Source: Agelaius tricolor (taxonomy: Eukaryota; Chordata; Aves; Passeriformes; Icteridae). From it: DNA of 64,000 bases. Numbering within the stretch: position 1 is the first letter of the stretch; each line of letters begins with the position of its first letter. Of this stretch, positions 26,346 through 37,202 are shown piece after piece. Made by a program: the position numbers and the translations under genes. The DNA lies in NCBI GenBank assembly GCA_023055355.1, contig JALJCS010000034.1, positions 758,001 to 822,000 on the forward strand, in the 5' to 3' direction. A model generated the notes under the pieces. It ran no database searches. It was not told the DNA's origin and saw only the letters and a list, made by a program, of their open reading frames with translations.

Positions 26346-29300
26346 CAAACAACGCACAGGACTCCCGATTCTGAGACCAGAAAAATGCCCAATTTATTAG
26401 CCTCAGTTCACAGGGTGGTGGAATTGACTGCGGACATCCCCACAGATGGTCACAGGGAATGGACCTCTCACACATTTGATTCTCCTGGGAGAACTGCTGC
26501 AGGCTAGCAAAAAACCCACCCGTGGCATTAGAAGGTAGGAAGCCTGCCCTGAAAGGATGCCATCAAATGCAGCCTGTCTGCAATAGCGCGTTATCCCAGC
26601 ACTGCGATATCCCATTATCCCCAGCCGGGTTTGTTGCGCCGCCTCCGGCTCACGGAGCGATGCCGCTCGTGGCTCCCCAGGCGCTGCCGCGGCGCGGGGA
26701 ACAGCCCCGGATCCGCTCGGCCCGGGGGAAGCGAAGGGGTGCCCGGTGCCCGGGCCGGAGCGGGCAGCAGCGGGTGACGATCCGGGCACTCCTGCCCGGC
26801 TCCTGAGCTCAGGCTGAGGCAGCTCCCAGCTGCCGCCGCCGGGAAGGAGCAGCTCGCCAAGGATGGCCGCGCTCCCGGGCCATGGCAGCTGCCCCGCCTC
26901 GCTCAGGGACAGCGGCAGCTTTGGCAGAGGAAGCGGAGCCCCAGCGGCCGGGGCTCGGCAGCAGCCGGCACCGAGCCCCTTGCACTGAGCGGGAGCAGAG
27001 GGACGGGCCCGAGCCCGGGACTCGCATCCCGCCCGGGCACTCGGGGACGCGGGCTCTCTGCTCGGGCTCCGCCAGGAGGAGGAGGCGCATGGCAGTGCCC
27101 GGGAGGAGCCGGCACTGCCGGCCGACAGGGCTGCTCCTGAGGGGAGAACTCGCTCTGTGCTCCTTGCGCGGGATCAAGGCATGGCCAGAAGCTTTCATAT
27201 TCATTTGACAGACTCTCGCACACCGACCGCTACCAACGTGCACTGTGCAAAGCAGCCACCATGGCTGCAGGCTCCAAAACAAAGAGAAACAGCGCTGTTC
27301 TCCTTTCCTTCTTTACGCAATCACACCTAGCTAAGATTCATAACACCTGATGCCATTTTCTTTTTAAAACTCTGGCCAATACCGTGCCACTGACTAGGTC
27401 TCAAAAGCGGAAAGATGACAGCCATCAATTAAAGCTGATGCCAGATCTTTGCCTATTTAGCTTTCTATGACAGAAATCCCTGGATGGATCCACGTGCTCC
27501 TCTGCTCCTAGCAGCTGAGCTTTTGTCTCACTCCAATCTCCTTAGGATGCCCTAAATCCAACCTGTTCTGCTTCTCAGAGCAAAGCCTGCTGCCATCTCT
27601 GCTCGTGACCTTTGCATGGCACACATTGTTAGCACACTGCTAATGGCAAAACAAATTGCCTCTCCTTCTTTCTGCAGTGAACAGTTCAGCTTCTGGGGAG
27701 CTGCAGCTGTGACAATCATGAGCAGCTCTCAACATGATCTCAACGTGGAGCTGCTCTTTTCCAAGTCTGCCCCTGTAGAAAATCCACGTTGTTGGAAAAT
27801 GTCACCAAAGCGGGAATTGCTGCTGAAGCTCTCTTAGCACACAAGGGCAGAGCCATTCCTGGGGCTAAAAGTGCCTCATTCCCACTTTTCAATGCTCTTG
27901 GATCAACCTATGTGTTCATTTCCATCTTCCTGAGAAGCCTTGATCTTTTGTAGTGGAATCAAAGCAAAGCAGAGCTGAGCAAAACCCCACCTGTTGCTAT
28001 GATCCTTCCCACTGCTTTTATTGATGTTGTTCCAGCTGGATTTATTTCATTATGAAAAGGCAAATTGAAGAGTCTTTTTATCTCCACGGTTTACGTTGTC
28101 TTTTGCTGGCTTGGACTTTTGCTTTCTGCCCTCTGCCGGCCTGGGCACGTTCACCTTTCAGGATTCCCATCCTCTGCCCTGCCCGGGCTGCCTCTGGCTC
28201 AGCTCCCTCGGCAGCCGCTGCTTTCCCCGGAGCTCTCGGCCTTTAGCTCGCGTCCCTTTCCATGGGCCACGCCTCCCAGCTGCTCCAGCCCGGGCATTCC
28301 CGCCTGGGAACGAGCAGGGATTCCCTGCCCTGGCCCAGGGAAGCCTCCAGCCCTGCAGGCATTGCCGAGGCTCAGGGGCCGCTCCAAACCCTTGGTGTCC
28401 CAGAGCTCCCGGATCAGTGCCAGGGCAGAGCTGGGAGCCTGTCCTAAGGAGCGGGACTGACGCACGCGGTGCCTGCAAAGTCCCCCATGGATATTGGATC
28501 CAGCTGGCAGGAGCAGGTGCGGCCAAGGCAGCCCATTCCATTTCCTGCCCACCCAGAGATCTCCAACACTTCAGCCTGCTAAGGCTGGCACACAAATCCC
28601 TGCCCTGGGGCACGGCAGCGACTGCAGCGCACCCAGGAGAAGGCAAACGCAACGATCGGGGCTCAGTTCTGAGGCTGGGATCGAGGTTCATTCTCAGCCA
28701 TTTCAAACAAGGATTGCACCCCACTGCTCAGTTCTTTCTGCAGCTGGGACTCCAGGAAGAGGAGAAAGGAGGCACTTTACTGGAGCCCCTTTCCTGCCAA
28801 CCACTGAGGGTCATTCAGGTGCTGAGAGAAAGCACAGCCAGGGAGAGCTGCCCCTGCTCTGCTGGGATTGCACCCTGCACTCACGAGGGACAGGTGGCTC
28901 TGTGAAATCGGTCTCAGCATTTTTGTGCCTCATAGCTCCCACTGAAATGATTTTGAGCAGAACTGAGACTGCTGAGCGTCACTGAGCAGCACAGGAGACA
29001 TTCAGCAATGCCCATGAGCTGGCAGAGATGATTGCTGGCGATGATGGCCTGAGCCCTGGGCTGAGAGTTCCAGTGGCAGCAGCAGTGACAGCCACCCCAG
29101 CATTGCCCAGAAACAGGAGAAACCGGCCCTGCCCTGTGTGGGGAGAATGTCTGCTGTGCATCTCCCAGTTACAGCCCCAGCGCTCCCTGGGCTCCTGCAG
29201 ACATTAATTCCTTCTGCCTTCCTCACAAGGCATCTCCACTCGTTCCATCGTCTGCCTGCTGGGCACTGCTCCCCTCCTTATTGCACAGGGGAGAGCGAGG

Positions 29301-29640
29301 AACTCTGCAATTGCCCCGCACTGAGCTCCTCTCACATCATCTCCCACTCCTTTCATGGCCTCACCAGCCAGGAGAAACATTCAAGGGGGAACAAAGTGTG
29401 CTGTGCTCTAGGCAAGGTCAGAAAGGGGCCCAAAGAGACAGATTTTGGATTAACTCTGGCTGGAGAAAACCAAAGGCAATCAGGATTGCCTCAAAAAGAA
29501 AACAAGAAAGGAGGGGATTATTAAAGCCATTTATAGAGTCACATTAAGGTCTGTTCCTCAAGGTTTTGGCTCTTGGCACTTCTGTAAGCAGCACGACAGA
29601 CTGTGGGCAACTGTGACAGACTGCACAGAGAAGGGGGGTG
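26346..29640. other. Unannotated stretch with a CpG-rich part
   Basis: 26,640-27,180 is a further CpG-rich block with no recognised ORF. From 27,200 to 29,640 composition is ordinary; I recognise no gene, repeat family or exon chain. Confidence 0.4.
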
Positions 29641-30075
29641 TTTTATAAATAATATCAATAATATAAAAATAGATATATCATTTTTATATTGTATATTTCT
29701 TATATTTATTTATAATAAATATTTATAGATATCAGTATATATAATATATATTTGTATATTTGTATATTTGTATTTCTATTTTTATGTTATTTATATTATT
29801 TATAAAAAACCCCAGCCTATAACCAAATCAAATCCAAAAAAACCCAATTTATTTTAACTATATTTAAATATTTTTATATTTACAATCTATATTTATATAT
29901 CTTTAGATATATATATAAAATAGACCATCATTTATATATATTATGGTGTGTTACAATAGTATACTATATATTATAGTTTTTTATATTTTATCTATCTATT
30001 TTCTATATTTATGTTTACCACTATCATTTTATATTTATTTTTATATTTGTATTTATTTCTACTTTAATCTATATA
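29640..30075. repeat. AT-rich block with ATATTTATA words
   Basis: Almost only A and T, with one interruption AACCCCAGCCTATAACCAAA near 29,808. A similar sequence of motifs (ACCCC-CTA-rich gap, then TTTATTTTAAC-like, then AAATATTTTTATA) recurs near 40,350 and 40,668, so these blocks are related. Confidence 0.6.
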
Positions 30076-31155
30076 TTAGACCATATCAATTCATTAACCA
30101 AACACATCAGAACCATAAAAATACCGCACCTTCGTCAGCACCGGTACACAGCCCACGCTCATCCCATCGCAGCGTATCCAAACCAAACCTATTTCTAGGA
30201 CTAACAGAACAAAGACCCCACGACATTTAACCCTAAGGAAAACTCAAACCAACCGAACTGTCAAGACATTTGAAATCCCACTATAACTAGCCCAAAAGCT
30301 CTGTACATTCTCATCATAAACTTCCTCCTAAACCAATGGCTCAAAACCCCAAAAAACTCAGATACACATGGAAAATGACAGAACTGCTAGTCAAAACAAA
30401 CACCCATGAAAAATTAAATCCAACCAACTCACTAAACTCAAAACTCTACAACTGACCCTAAACATTACTAAAAAAGCCTCCAAAGGTCTACCTTTATGCT
30501 AACTCACAAATAATAACCAATAATCTATAAAAATTATTTTTAAAAATTAAACAAATAAATAAAAGCATGAAAATAAAAAATCTAAACAACTAAAATACTA
30601 AAAAATATCACTATCCTAATTTAGAAACATATTGCCTATAAAAACCCACCATATAAATGCCCCTGTCTCTAAAACTAAAACTAAAAAAAAAAAACAAACC
30701 AGAAAGAAATCGGAACTTAGGAACGCTAAAACCAGAACGTTCAACAAGTTCCACCATATCCCTGATCATACACCAACTACAAACAACGTGAAACGATACA
30801 AACAATTCTTAAAAACTGCCTTAAAACAACTACAATTAAAACCCTTTCAACAATTCAAAACTGCATTGAACAAAAGCCATCTCATAAATTAACACCCAAA
30901 ACTCCAGCAGCCCAGCTGGCCCTACCAAATCTCTCTGTTGATACATGCAGTAAACAAAACCAAAATCCCAGAAATACCTATCAGAAGTCTAGGAAAGAAA
31001 CCTCTTGAAATTAAGCCTACCTCAAATACAAACCAACCCGTGCAGAAAGTGAGCTTCACTCAAAAAACTATTTACACAGAGTTAATAAGACCAAGAAATA
31101 AAACAACACACCATCTACCACCAGCGAATACAGCAGTGAAGGAAAAAAACCCACT
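30076..31155. repeat. G-poor (A/C-rich) block; 3' part repeated at 58.6 kb
   Basis: For about 1 kb the + strand has very few G and many A and C, unlike all neighbours. Positions 30,869-31,155 are matched without indels by 58,629-58,915, with about a dozen substitutions by eye. No long reading frame and no tRNA- or rRNA-like part seen. Probably the non-coding end of a dispersed element. Confidence 0.6.
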
Positions 31156-31254
31156 TTTTTTGTCTTTTTTATTTTTTAAACTAAACCAAGCCCTTCCCAC
31201 ACGTGCATGGCCCCAGCAAGGGATTCTGCTGCAACAAGAAAGGGGGGGCAGCCC

Positions 31255-31674
31255 CCAGAAGGCTTGAGGTTCCTGCCCAGCCTCGCTGTCCCGGGCCAGG
31301 GGCAGCGAGAGAGGGAGCGGCACAGACGGCGGGGACGGCCCGGCACGGAGCGGGGGCCGCTCTCAGCGCGATGCCGGCAAAGCCGCAGCTCCGGCGCTGT
31401 CGGCCGCGCTGCTTGAGCGGCACGGGGGGATCCGCCGAGAGCCTCCGGCCCCGCGCGGGGACTCCCGCAAGGGCCCAGGGGCGCCGGGCTCCGGCCCTCG
31501 GGGCTTTATTCTCCGGCAGCCCGAGCCCCGCGGCTGCGGGGCAAAGAAGGAAAGGGGGCACGGGAAGAGAGGAGCGAGAGCAGGGCACGACAAAGGGCGG
31601 CGAGGGAGCTCGGGCTGTGCAGGAAAGCGGCACGGGAAGGGAAAGCCCGGGACGAGGGTACACGGAGGCTGGGC
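31255..31674 (-). ncRNA. Short transcription-unit candidate, copy 3, 3' part
   Basis: On the minus strand a pyrimidine intron ends in TTTGCCCCGCAG. The exon starts at 31,533 with CCGCGGGGCTCGGGCTGCCG, and AATAAA lies at 31,510-31,505, about 22 nt after the acceptor. The sequence beyond the polyA signal, to about 31,260, also matches the arms of the 23-24 kb palindrome. The intron is interrupted by the provirus and resumes at 39,534. Confidence 0.5.
31669..31674. repeat. Target-site duplication of provirus
   Basis: CTGGGC directly abuts the LTR edge here and again at 39,534-39,539. Six bases is the size made by alpha- and betaretroviral integrases. Confidence 0.9.
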
Positions 31675-31966
31675 TGTTGCCGTTATGGCCTAGCGACCTG
31701 GTTCGGGAGGTCCGGCACGGTGACCCAAGGCCCAGGGTCACTCGGTCCAATGCTACATACACCAATGTGGTGGACAGCAAAATGGCGTTTATTGAGGGGT
31801 CTCAGGGGGTATTTATGGTTTGGGCAGTCTGTGTCATTTCCCTCTGCTCATGTCCGGCCGGGTGTGGCTGGGTACAGAGCAAAGGTCAGACTGCAGGGTG
31901 AGGGGGAGCTTCTTATCTACCCGTACAGCCCGAGATCTTCCGCACGCAAGTCCCTAGCTCTCCACA
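31675..31966 (-). repeat. 3' LTR of provirus
   Basis: 292 bp. Read on the minus strand: TATA-like CCATAAATACC (31,818-31,808), AATAAA (31,793-31,788) only about 15 nt after it, then a CACCACATTGGTGT hairpin, then a TG...CA terminus. A polyA signal just upstream of R is the avian leukosis/sarcoma arrangement. Confidence 0.92.
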
Positions 31967-31980
31967 TTTCCCCCCCCCTC
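31967..31980 (-). other. Polypurine tract
   Basis: GAGGGGGGGGAAA on the minus strand abuts the 3' LTR. Expected primer for plus-strand DNA synthesis. Confidence 0.85.
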
Positions 31981-32085
31981 ATGATTAGTAAAAATCTTAT
32001 AAAGTTATAAAATGTAAAGGTTACAAAATTTCATGGGTTAGTAGAATTAGCGTAAAATCGTAAGTGTGTTAGTAAGTGGCACGCC

Positions 32086-34107
32086 TTAGAGTAATTGTCG
32101 GCGCTCGAGAAACAAAATGTTAGCCGTTTCCAAACGCCTTTTAACAAATAGCACCAGTTTGTTTAACATGCAAGGCCCAAAGATTAGGGTTAGTAAGATT
32201 ATAGTGACTGGGCCTATGAGGGTAGAAATCAGGGTGGTGAGCCATGGAGACCGGTTGAACCACGACTCGAACCAGCCCTGTTGAGCTTCTCTATCTGCTT
32301 TCCTTAGGTTTAGCCGATTTCTCAGTTCGGCCATGGAGTCTCTGACGACTCCGGTGTGGTCTGCATAAAAGCAGCATTCCTCTTTCAAGGCAGCACACAG
32401 GCCTCCTTGCTGCATGAATAAGAGGTCCAGTCCTCTCCTGTTTTGGAGGACAACCTCTGAGAGTGAGGAAAGGGATTTTTCCAGGGAAGAGATGGATTTC
32501 TCGATCCTTTGCAAGTCCTCATCAACTGTCATCTGCAGTTGTGCCAGTCCCTGATGTTGTGTTGCAAGGGACGAGATGCCTGTGGCAGCGCCGGTAGCTC
32601 CTAAACCGAGGAGCATTGCGATGGTGATGCCTGTTATCACCTCTCGTTTGTAGAGCCGGTTGGGTTCCTCGAGTAAGCGGTACACCTCCTCTTCCTGGAG
32701 ATACAGGACTCTGGGGACAATTAGAACTTGGACACAAAAGTCAGTAGAATGATCAAATTTGTCAAGGAGTACACATGGGCTTACCCCGGATTTGTGGCAG
32801 ACCCACATTCCCGATGCAGCTGGGATCACCCACTGGAACTTCCCTCCCTTAAGTTTGACGAATTCCTTGCAGACGTTGCCCATCTGCTTTGCCAAGGTTG
32901 CATTGCCAAAGCATTTGCCCTGGCCCGTAACCTGACTTAGGGTGATACCTCTCCGGGGGGTGTCCCATCTGCATTGGCGTGGATTGTTTGACTTAGAGAA
33001 GATGAATGGGAGATCGAAGGCCACACCTTCGTAAAAAGGGGGTTGTGCATCATAGCATAACCAGCATGATTCTGTGAAGTTCGGGTTGGATTGGTTTAAC
33101 GATAAGAAGGTAGCATTTAACACGCTTAAGAATGGACTGGAGAGGGTTGGTTTGGTTAAGAGATCGGATGGGGAGGCTAGTTTCGACCTTTGTGTTTCGC
33201 GGCTAGAACTACCGTTAGCTGCGATCTCTTCCCTGGGTCTACTTACTGCTAGAACCGGATTGGGTCCGACTGATTGGGATACTGAAGCTGGGAGTCTGGT
33301 AATTCGCACATTCACCCACTTTTCTGACCCTTGAAGGACTACTGTCCATGCTTTGCCCATGGCCCAGCTAGGGTGATTCGGCTGCAAAACTGTCATGTTA
33401 TAGTGAATGCATTTCCGGAATTCGGGGACTTTATGGTGGTTTCGATAGAAACTTCCCTGAAGGAAGACGGGTGTTTTGCAACCTGTGGGTGCCCAGGTGA
33501 ACTGTAGGAATTTGTCGGGCTCTTGTGGGTCCCACCCAGGTCCTGATGGCCTGGCGTCTGTAACTATTGTTTCACAGCCCCAGTGCCCACAGTATCCCCA
33601 CCCTGGGCGATTGCAATAACTTTTTCCTGGGTTTGAGGCTGGGCACCAGTAGGATAGGTACATGTGTGTGGCGTGTGAAGAATAGGGGTCTACCTTTGGT
33701 TGTCCCGGAAACAGGTCGGTAATGCGAAGCACGAAGGATGGGGCGTTTGGCGTGGTGATGTCTCTGAGCATCTTGTCACCAGTAAGATGTTGCATGACCC
33801 ACCTGAAGGGCTGATGAGGGTAGTAGTCTGGGCTGGCTTGCCCTCTGGCGACAAGCCCCAACAGCAAAATTACACAGAAACACCGTTGTTGCTTTAATTT
33901 TGATGGCACGAGCTTCTCAGGAGATGTCGGGTTGCTCGTTGGCCTCTCTCTCTTTTCCAGTAGTGGGGAATATGAGGCTCGGGGACGTCCAATGATCCAG
34001 TCCTGCAAACAAAGTCTCACAATTCTCATGAGTTTCCCTTTGAAGGTCTGGTTTGATAGATTTGAGTGGACACCATTTAATGTCCCCGTCCTTTTTGACA
34101 GCCGCAT
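32086..34107 (-). CDS. env: Retroviral envelope protein (gamma/type D), intact ORF
   Basis: 673 codons, no break. A hydrophobic segment at about residues 76-88 looks like a signal peptide, so translation may start at Met27 or after splicing rather than at the first Met. Surface subunit: many Cys and N-glycosylation sites, and a CWLC motif at 348-351. The RLYKR cleavage site (484-488) precedes a Gly/Ala-rich fusion peptide. Transmembrane subunit: heptad region, the immunosuppressive-type motif LQNRRGLDLLF (555-565), CX6CC at 571-579, one membrane span at about 621-645, and a short basic tail. CWLC plus CX6CC marks the covalently linked gamma-type Env found in gammaretroviruses and some beta-like viruses. 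It overlaps the end of pol by 191 bp. Receptor unknown. Confidence 0.93.
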   Translation of the reverse strand: MRLSKRTGTLNGVHSNLSNQTFKGKLMRIVRLCLQDWIIGRPRASYSPLLEKRERPTSNPTSPEKLVPSKLKQQRCFCVILLLGLVARGQASPDYYPHQPFRWVMQHLTGDKMLRDITTPNAPSFVLRITDLFPGQPKVDPYSSHATHMYLSYWCPASNPGKSYCNRPGWGYCGHWGCETIVTDARPSGPGWDPQEPDKFLQFTWAPTGCKTPVFLQGSFYRNHHKVPEFRKCIHYNMTVLQPNHPSWAMGKAWTVVLQGSEKWVNVRITRLPASVSQSVGPNPVLAVSRPREEIAANGSSSRETQRSKLASPSDLLTKPTLSSPFLSVLNATFLSLNQSNPNFTESCWLCYDAQPPFYEGVAFDLPFIFSKSNNPRQCRWDTPRRGITLSQVTGQGKCFGNATLAKQMGNVCKEFVKLKGGKFQWVIPAASGMWVCHKSGVSPCVLLDKFDHSTDFCVQVLIVPRVLYLQEEEVYRLLEEPNRLYKREVITGITIAMLLGLGATGAATGISSLATQHQGLAQLQMTVDEDLQRIEKSISSLEKSLSSLSEVVLQNRRGLDLLFMQQGGLCAALKEECCFYADHTGVVRDSMAELRNRLNLRKADREAQQGWFESWFNRSPWLTTLISTLIGPVTIILLTLIFGPCMLNKLVLFVKRRLETANILFLERRQLL

Positions 34108-36156
34108 ATCCCCGCCCCGTGAGCACCAATCTCCAACCCTGTTCCCACTCCCCTAGTTCATTTTTGATCACCACCCGTGGGCCTTCTTCTAGCGCCCGAG
34201 TGGCCCAGTGTCTCTGAGCAGGACTGTTTGTTTCGTCCCCCCTAGGGAATTGATTTAACGCTAGCAGCGCAGTTGCCAGCATGCGCGCCTGGTCACCCGG
34301 GGGAATGGCATTGGTGAAGCCTTCTGCCTTTGCTAGCACTTCCAGCTTAGTTTTCAGAGTCTGGTTTGCTCTTTCGACGATGGCTTGCCCTGTGCTATTA
34401 TATGGGATGCCATGCACCAAGGCGATGTTCCATTTCGAGGCGAATGCTTGGACTACCTTTGAGATGAAGTTTGGGCCGTTATCTGTTTTGATCTGTTTTG
34501 GAACTCCAAGCCATGCCATGGCTGTTAGCCAATGTTGGATGGTCGCTTTGGAATCAGTCTTGAGATGCTGTGTGGCCACAATCATGCCGCTGTACGTATC
34601 TACGGTAACCGCGAGCCACGCTCGGGGTTTCAACAGCTGGCATTGTGTAAAGTCTGTTTGCCATATTTCTGAGGCTTTGAGGCCTCTGGGGTTGACGCCA
34701 CTCGACCACAGTGGTGACTTCTGGCAGTGGGGGCACGTAGCGACGACGTGCTTTGCGTCCACAGTAGAAATCCCGCACCTTTTCGCAAGCGCTTTAGCTC
34801 CGATGTGAAGGGATTCGTGCAACTGACGAGCTTCTTTCAGTGTCCATACGCCCTTTGCGGCGGCGTCAGCCTTGTCGTTGCCTATTTGGTAGAATCCCTT
34901 GACCGGGTCGTGGCTGTTGACGTGGATGACTGATATGGTGCCTTTCCGTGAATAGAGTGCTTCCTCCAGCATCGTTGCCACTGTGGACACTGACACACCT
35001 GGTCCGGACATGGCTAGGCAGAGCTTGGCCACAAATATGGAATCAGTCACAATGTTAATGTGTTCTTCTGGGAACAGTCCGCACGCTAGCACTACAGCTG
35101 CTGCTTCAAGCTGTTGGACCGAAAGCGTGGGGTCGGTTGCCTTGACACATTGCCACTGTTCTCCTGACTGCCATACTGCCGCCGCGGTGGAGGTCTGTGA
35201 TGATGCGTCTGTGAAGATGGTTGGTCCCGCCCGCGGTCGGTCAAGTACTTTTGGTGGGAGGTCGATATCGATGACCGTGAGCAGCCGAGTCCAAGGGGGT
35301 TTTTCCGCGTAGCGAATCTCTCCTCCAAAGCCTGTAAGGGCCATGGCTAGATATTCCGATATTGTTGTTGACTGCGCAGAGAGCTGTTTGCGGAGAGGCA
35401 AGCTTATCCTGGAAGGTTCGATGCCCAGATGTCTTAGGGCGAGTTTCCTGCCTTTCATGATGAGGCTGCAGAGGCACTCGACTCCCGGGGAAAAGGCACG
35501 CGACGGTTTTCCCAAGACCACCCATAGTATTGGTTGGGCCTTGTCAGGGGGTCCTTGGGCTAAGGCTCCCACTCCCCCCTTTTTTGTGAAGTGGACATAC
35601 AGATCGACTGGAGCACTTGAGTCCCATCTGGCGAGCATGCTCTCTGACATCTGACGTTCGATGAAGTTGAGCGAGCTTACCGCTGCCGGTGTCAGGGTTT
35701 TTTGCTCCCATGGGTTCTTCCCTTTCAAGAGGTCATTCAGAGGGTCCATGACCTCGGGAGGAATCAGGACGATGTTGCGGAGCCACTGTAAGGACCCTAC
35801 CAGCTGTTGCATGTCGTGGAGCGTCTTGATGTCTCGGCGGATTTTCATCTGGGGAGGAGTTATGTAGGAGCTTGTGATTCCCACTCCTAGGAAGGTCACG
35901 CACGGTCCCCTTTTTATTTTTGCACTCGCTACCTCAAAGCCATTTGTCCTTAGGGTCTCGGAGATGGTAGACACCAGCTGGTCCACTTGTCTCGTGGATG
36001 GTGCGGTGATCAGGATGTCGTCCATGTACTGCACGATGGTTACAGTCGGATTGCTCTGCCGGACTGGTGCTAGCGCTCGGTCCACGGTGATCTGGCAGAT
36101 GGTCGGGGAGTTGAGCATTCCTTGTGGAAGCATCCTCCATTGGAAGCGTAGGTTGG

Positions 36157-36160
36157 GCCC
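36157..36160 (-). other. Frameshift in RT region
   Basis: Frame 0 codes FPNSQ up to here; the conserved RFQW-LPQG block that should follow is in the -1 frame. No slippery heptamer is present, so this is a 1-nt deletion (or base-calling error) next to GGG/CCC. Confidence 0.8.
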
Positions 36161-36572
36161 TGGCTGTTCGGGAAGACGATGGAGAAGGCGAAACGCTCCT
36201 TGTCGTCTTCGTGCAGGGGAATAGAAAAGAAGCAGTCTTTGATGTCGAGCACTGCACAGGGTTGTCCTTTCGGTATCACAGAGTTCATGGGCAGCGAAGT
36301 TTGCACAGGGCCCATAGGCTGGATTCTCTTATTCACTTCTCGCAAGTCGTGCAGGAGTCGAAAGCCTTCACCAGATCGCTTGGGTATTACGAAGATAGGA
36401 GTGTTCCATGGACTCGTGGAGGGTTCTATATGATTCTTGTGTAATTCACGGCTAACTAACTCAATGAGGGCAGTCATTCGAGGCGTTGACAAGGGCCACT
36501 GTTCGACCCACACTGGGTCGGCTGATTTCCAAGTCAGCTTGATGGGCAATGGCGGGTACGCGACAGTGGCCC

Positions 36573-37202
36573 TTAGAATAAATTTGTCACCCTAACATCC
36601 AGCAGGGCTAGGGCATCCCTCCCTAGCAAGGGTGGGCAGTTCGACATTACATATACGGTGAGGGTGATAGTTCTTCCCGGTCCTCTCTCGGTGCAGAGAG
36701 TTATTGCCACTGGTTGGGTGCTCTTGTGGGCTCGGGACAGCCCTCCAACTCCGCCCACCATGGAGGCTACTTCTAGCTTCCATGGTCGAGGCCAATGTAT
36801 GTCTGGGATGACGGTGACATCTGACCCTGTGTCCACCCAAAAGGGAAGGCAGATGGCCGAGTCGTCGGAGCTGTTGTGGAGACGACACACTGCCCACACG
36901 ATCAGTGGGTGTTTCCCCACCTTCGCGGCGAAGGCCACCCATGGGTCCCGTTCCCATGCTTTCATGGCCAAAGCCACCCAGGGGCCTCGGCCCCAGGGAG
37001 CGGTTCTTGGTATTCCTGAGGTGCAGATGGGTTTGATTGAGCCATTGGCTGGGCGACAAAGTTGGTCATTCCCTGAGAGGGTGGTGGTGGTGGGCATGAA
37101 AGCCGTGTGCCCCATTGGGGGTTGCTGTAGCTGGGCCGCTGCATGTTCCAGGTGGGAGGAGGCTGGATACGGCCCGGCTGCCCCCTCCCTCTCCCGTTTC
37201 CC
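36573..37202 (-). CDS. pro: Retroviral protease, reached by -1 frameshift from gag
   Basis: Frame -1 relative to gag, open from just upstream of the GGGAAAC site to TAA at 36,575-36,573. Aspartic protease signature FWVDTGSDVTVIP, with the catalytic Asp at 36,833-36,831. The C-terminal LLGRDAL block is the usual flap-to-dimer region (GRD). Overlaps the gag end by about 240 bp. No dUTPase domain seen. A separate protease frame is the betaretroviral layout. Confidence 0.9.
   Translation of the reverse strand, partial: GKREREGAAGPYPASSHLEHAAAQLQQPPMGHTAFMPTTTTLSGNDQLCRPANGSIKPICTSGIPRTAPWGRGPWVALAMKAWERDPWVAFAAKVGKHPLIVWAVCRLHNSSDDSAICLPFWVDTGSDVTVIPDIHWPRPWKLEVASMVGGVGGLSRAHKSTQPVAITLCTERGPGRTITLTVYVMSNCPPLLGRDALALLDVRVTNLF
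36579..36585 (-). promoter_or_regulatory. Pro-pol -1 ribosomal slippery site A AAT TTA
   Basis: The heptamer sits three codons before the protease stop, in the correct X XXY YYZ phase, and shifts ribosomes into the pol frame. Confidence 0.88.

Larger units (their letters stand above)
33917..36585 (-). pseudogene. pol: Retroviral pol (RT, RNase H, integrase) with one frameshift
   Basis: Entered by -1 slippage at 36,579-36,585. The first part (to about 36,158) covers RT fingers and palm with the FFSIPLHEDD block. A one-base loss in a G run at about 36,157-36,160 moves the rest into another frame, which is then open to 33,917. RT catalytic YMDD is at 36,028-36,017, after LPQGMLNSP. RNase H acidic residues Asp309, Glu343, Asp364 and Asp420 (numbered from Met at 36,133) are present. 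Integrase has the zinc-binding pair HESLH and CPHC (467-470) and the DDE triad Asp494, Asp551, Glu587. Apart from the frameshift all catalytic residues are present. A homopolymer sequencing error is a real alternative. Confidence 0.9.

Noticed and set aside
30076..31155. Nuclear mitochondrial insertion (because of A/C-rich, G-poor strand)
   Set aside because: No mitochondrial tRNA, rRNA or protein frame recognised, and part of it is a dispersed repeat.
33917..36133. Two separate pol genes
   Set aside because: The two open parts are one pol broken by a single-base shift; RT motifs continue directly across it.
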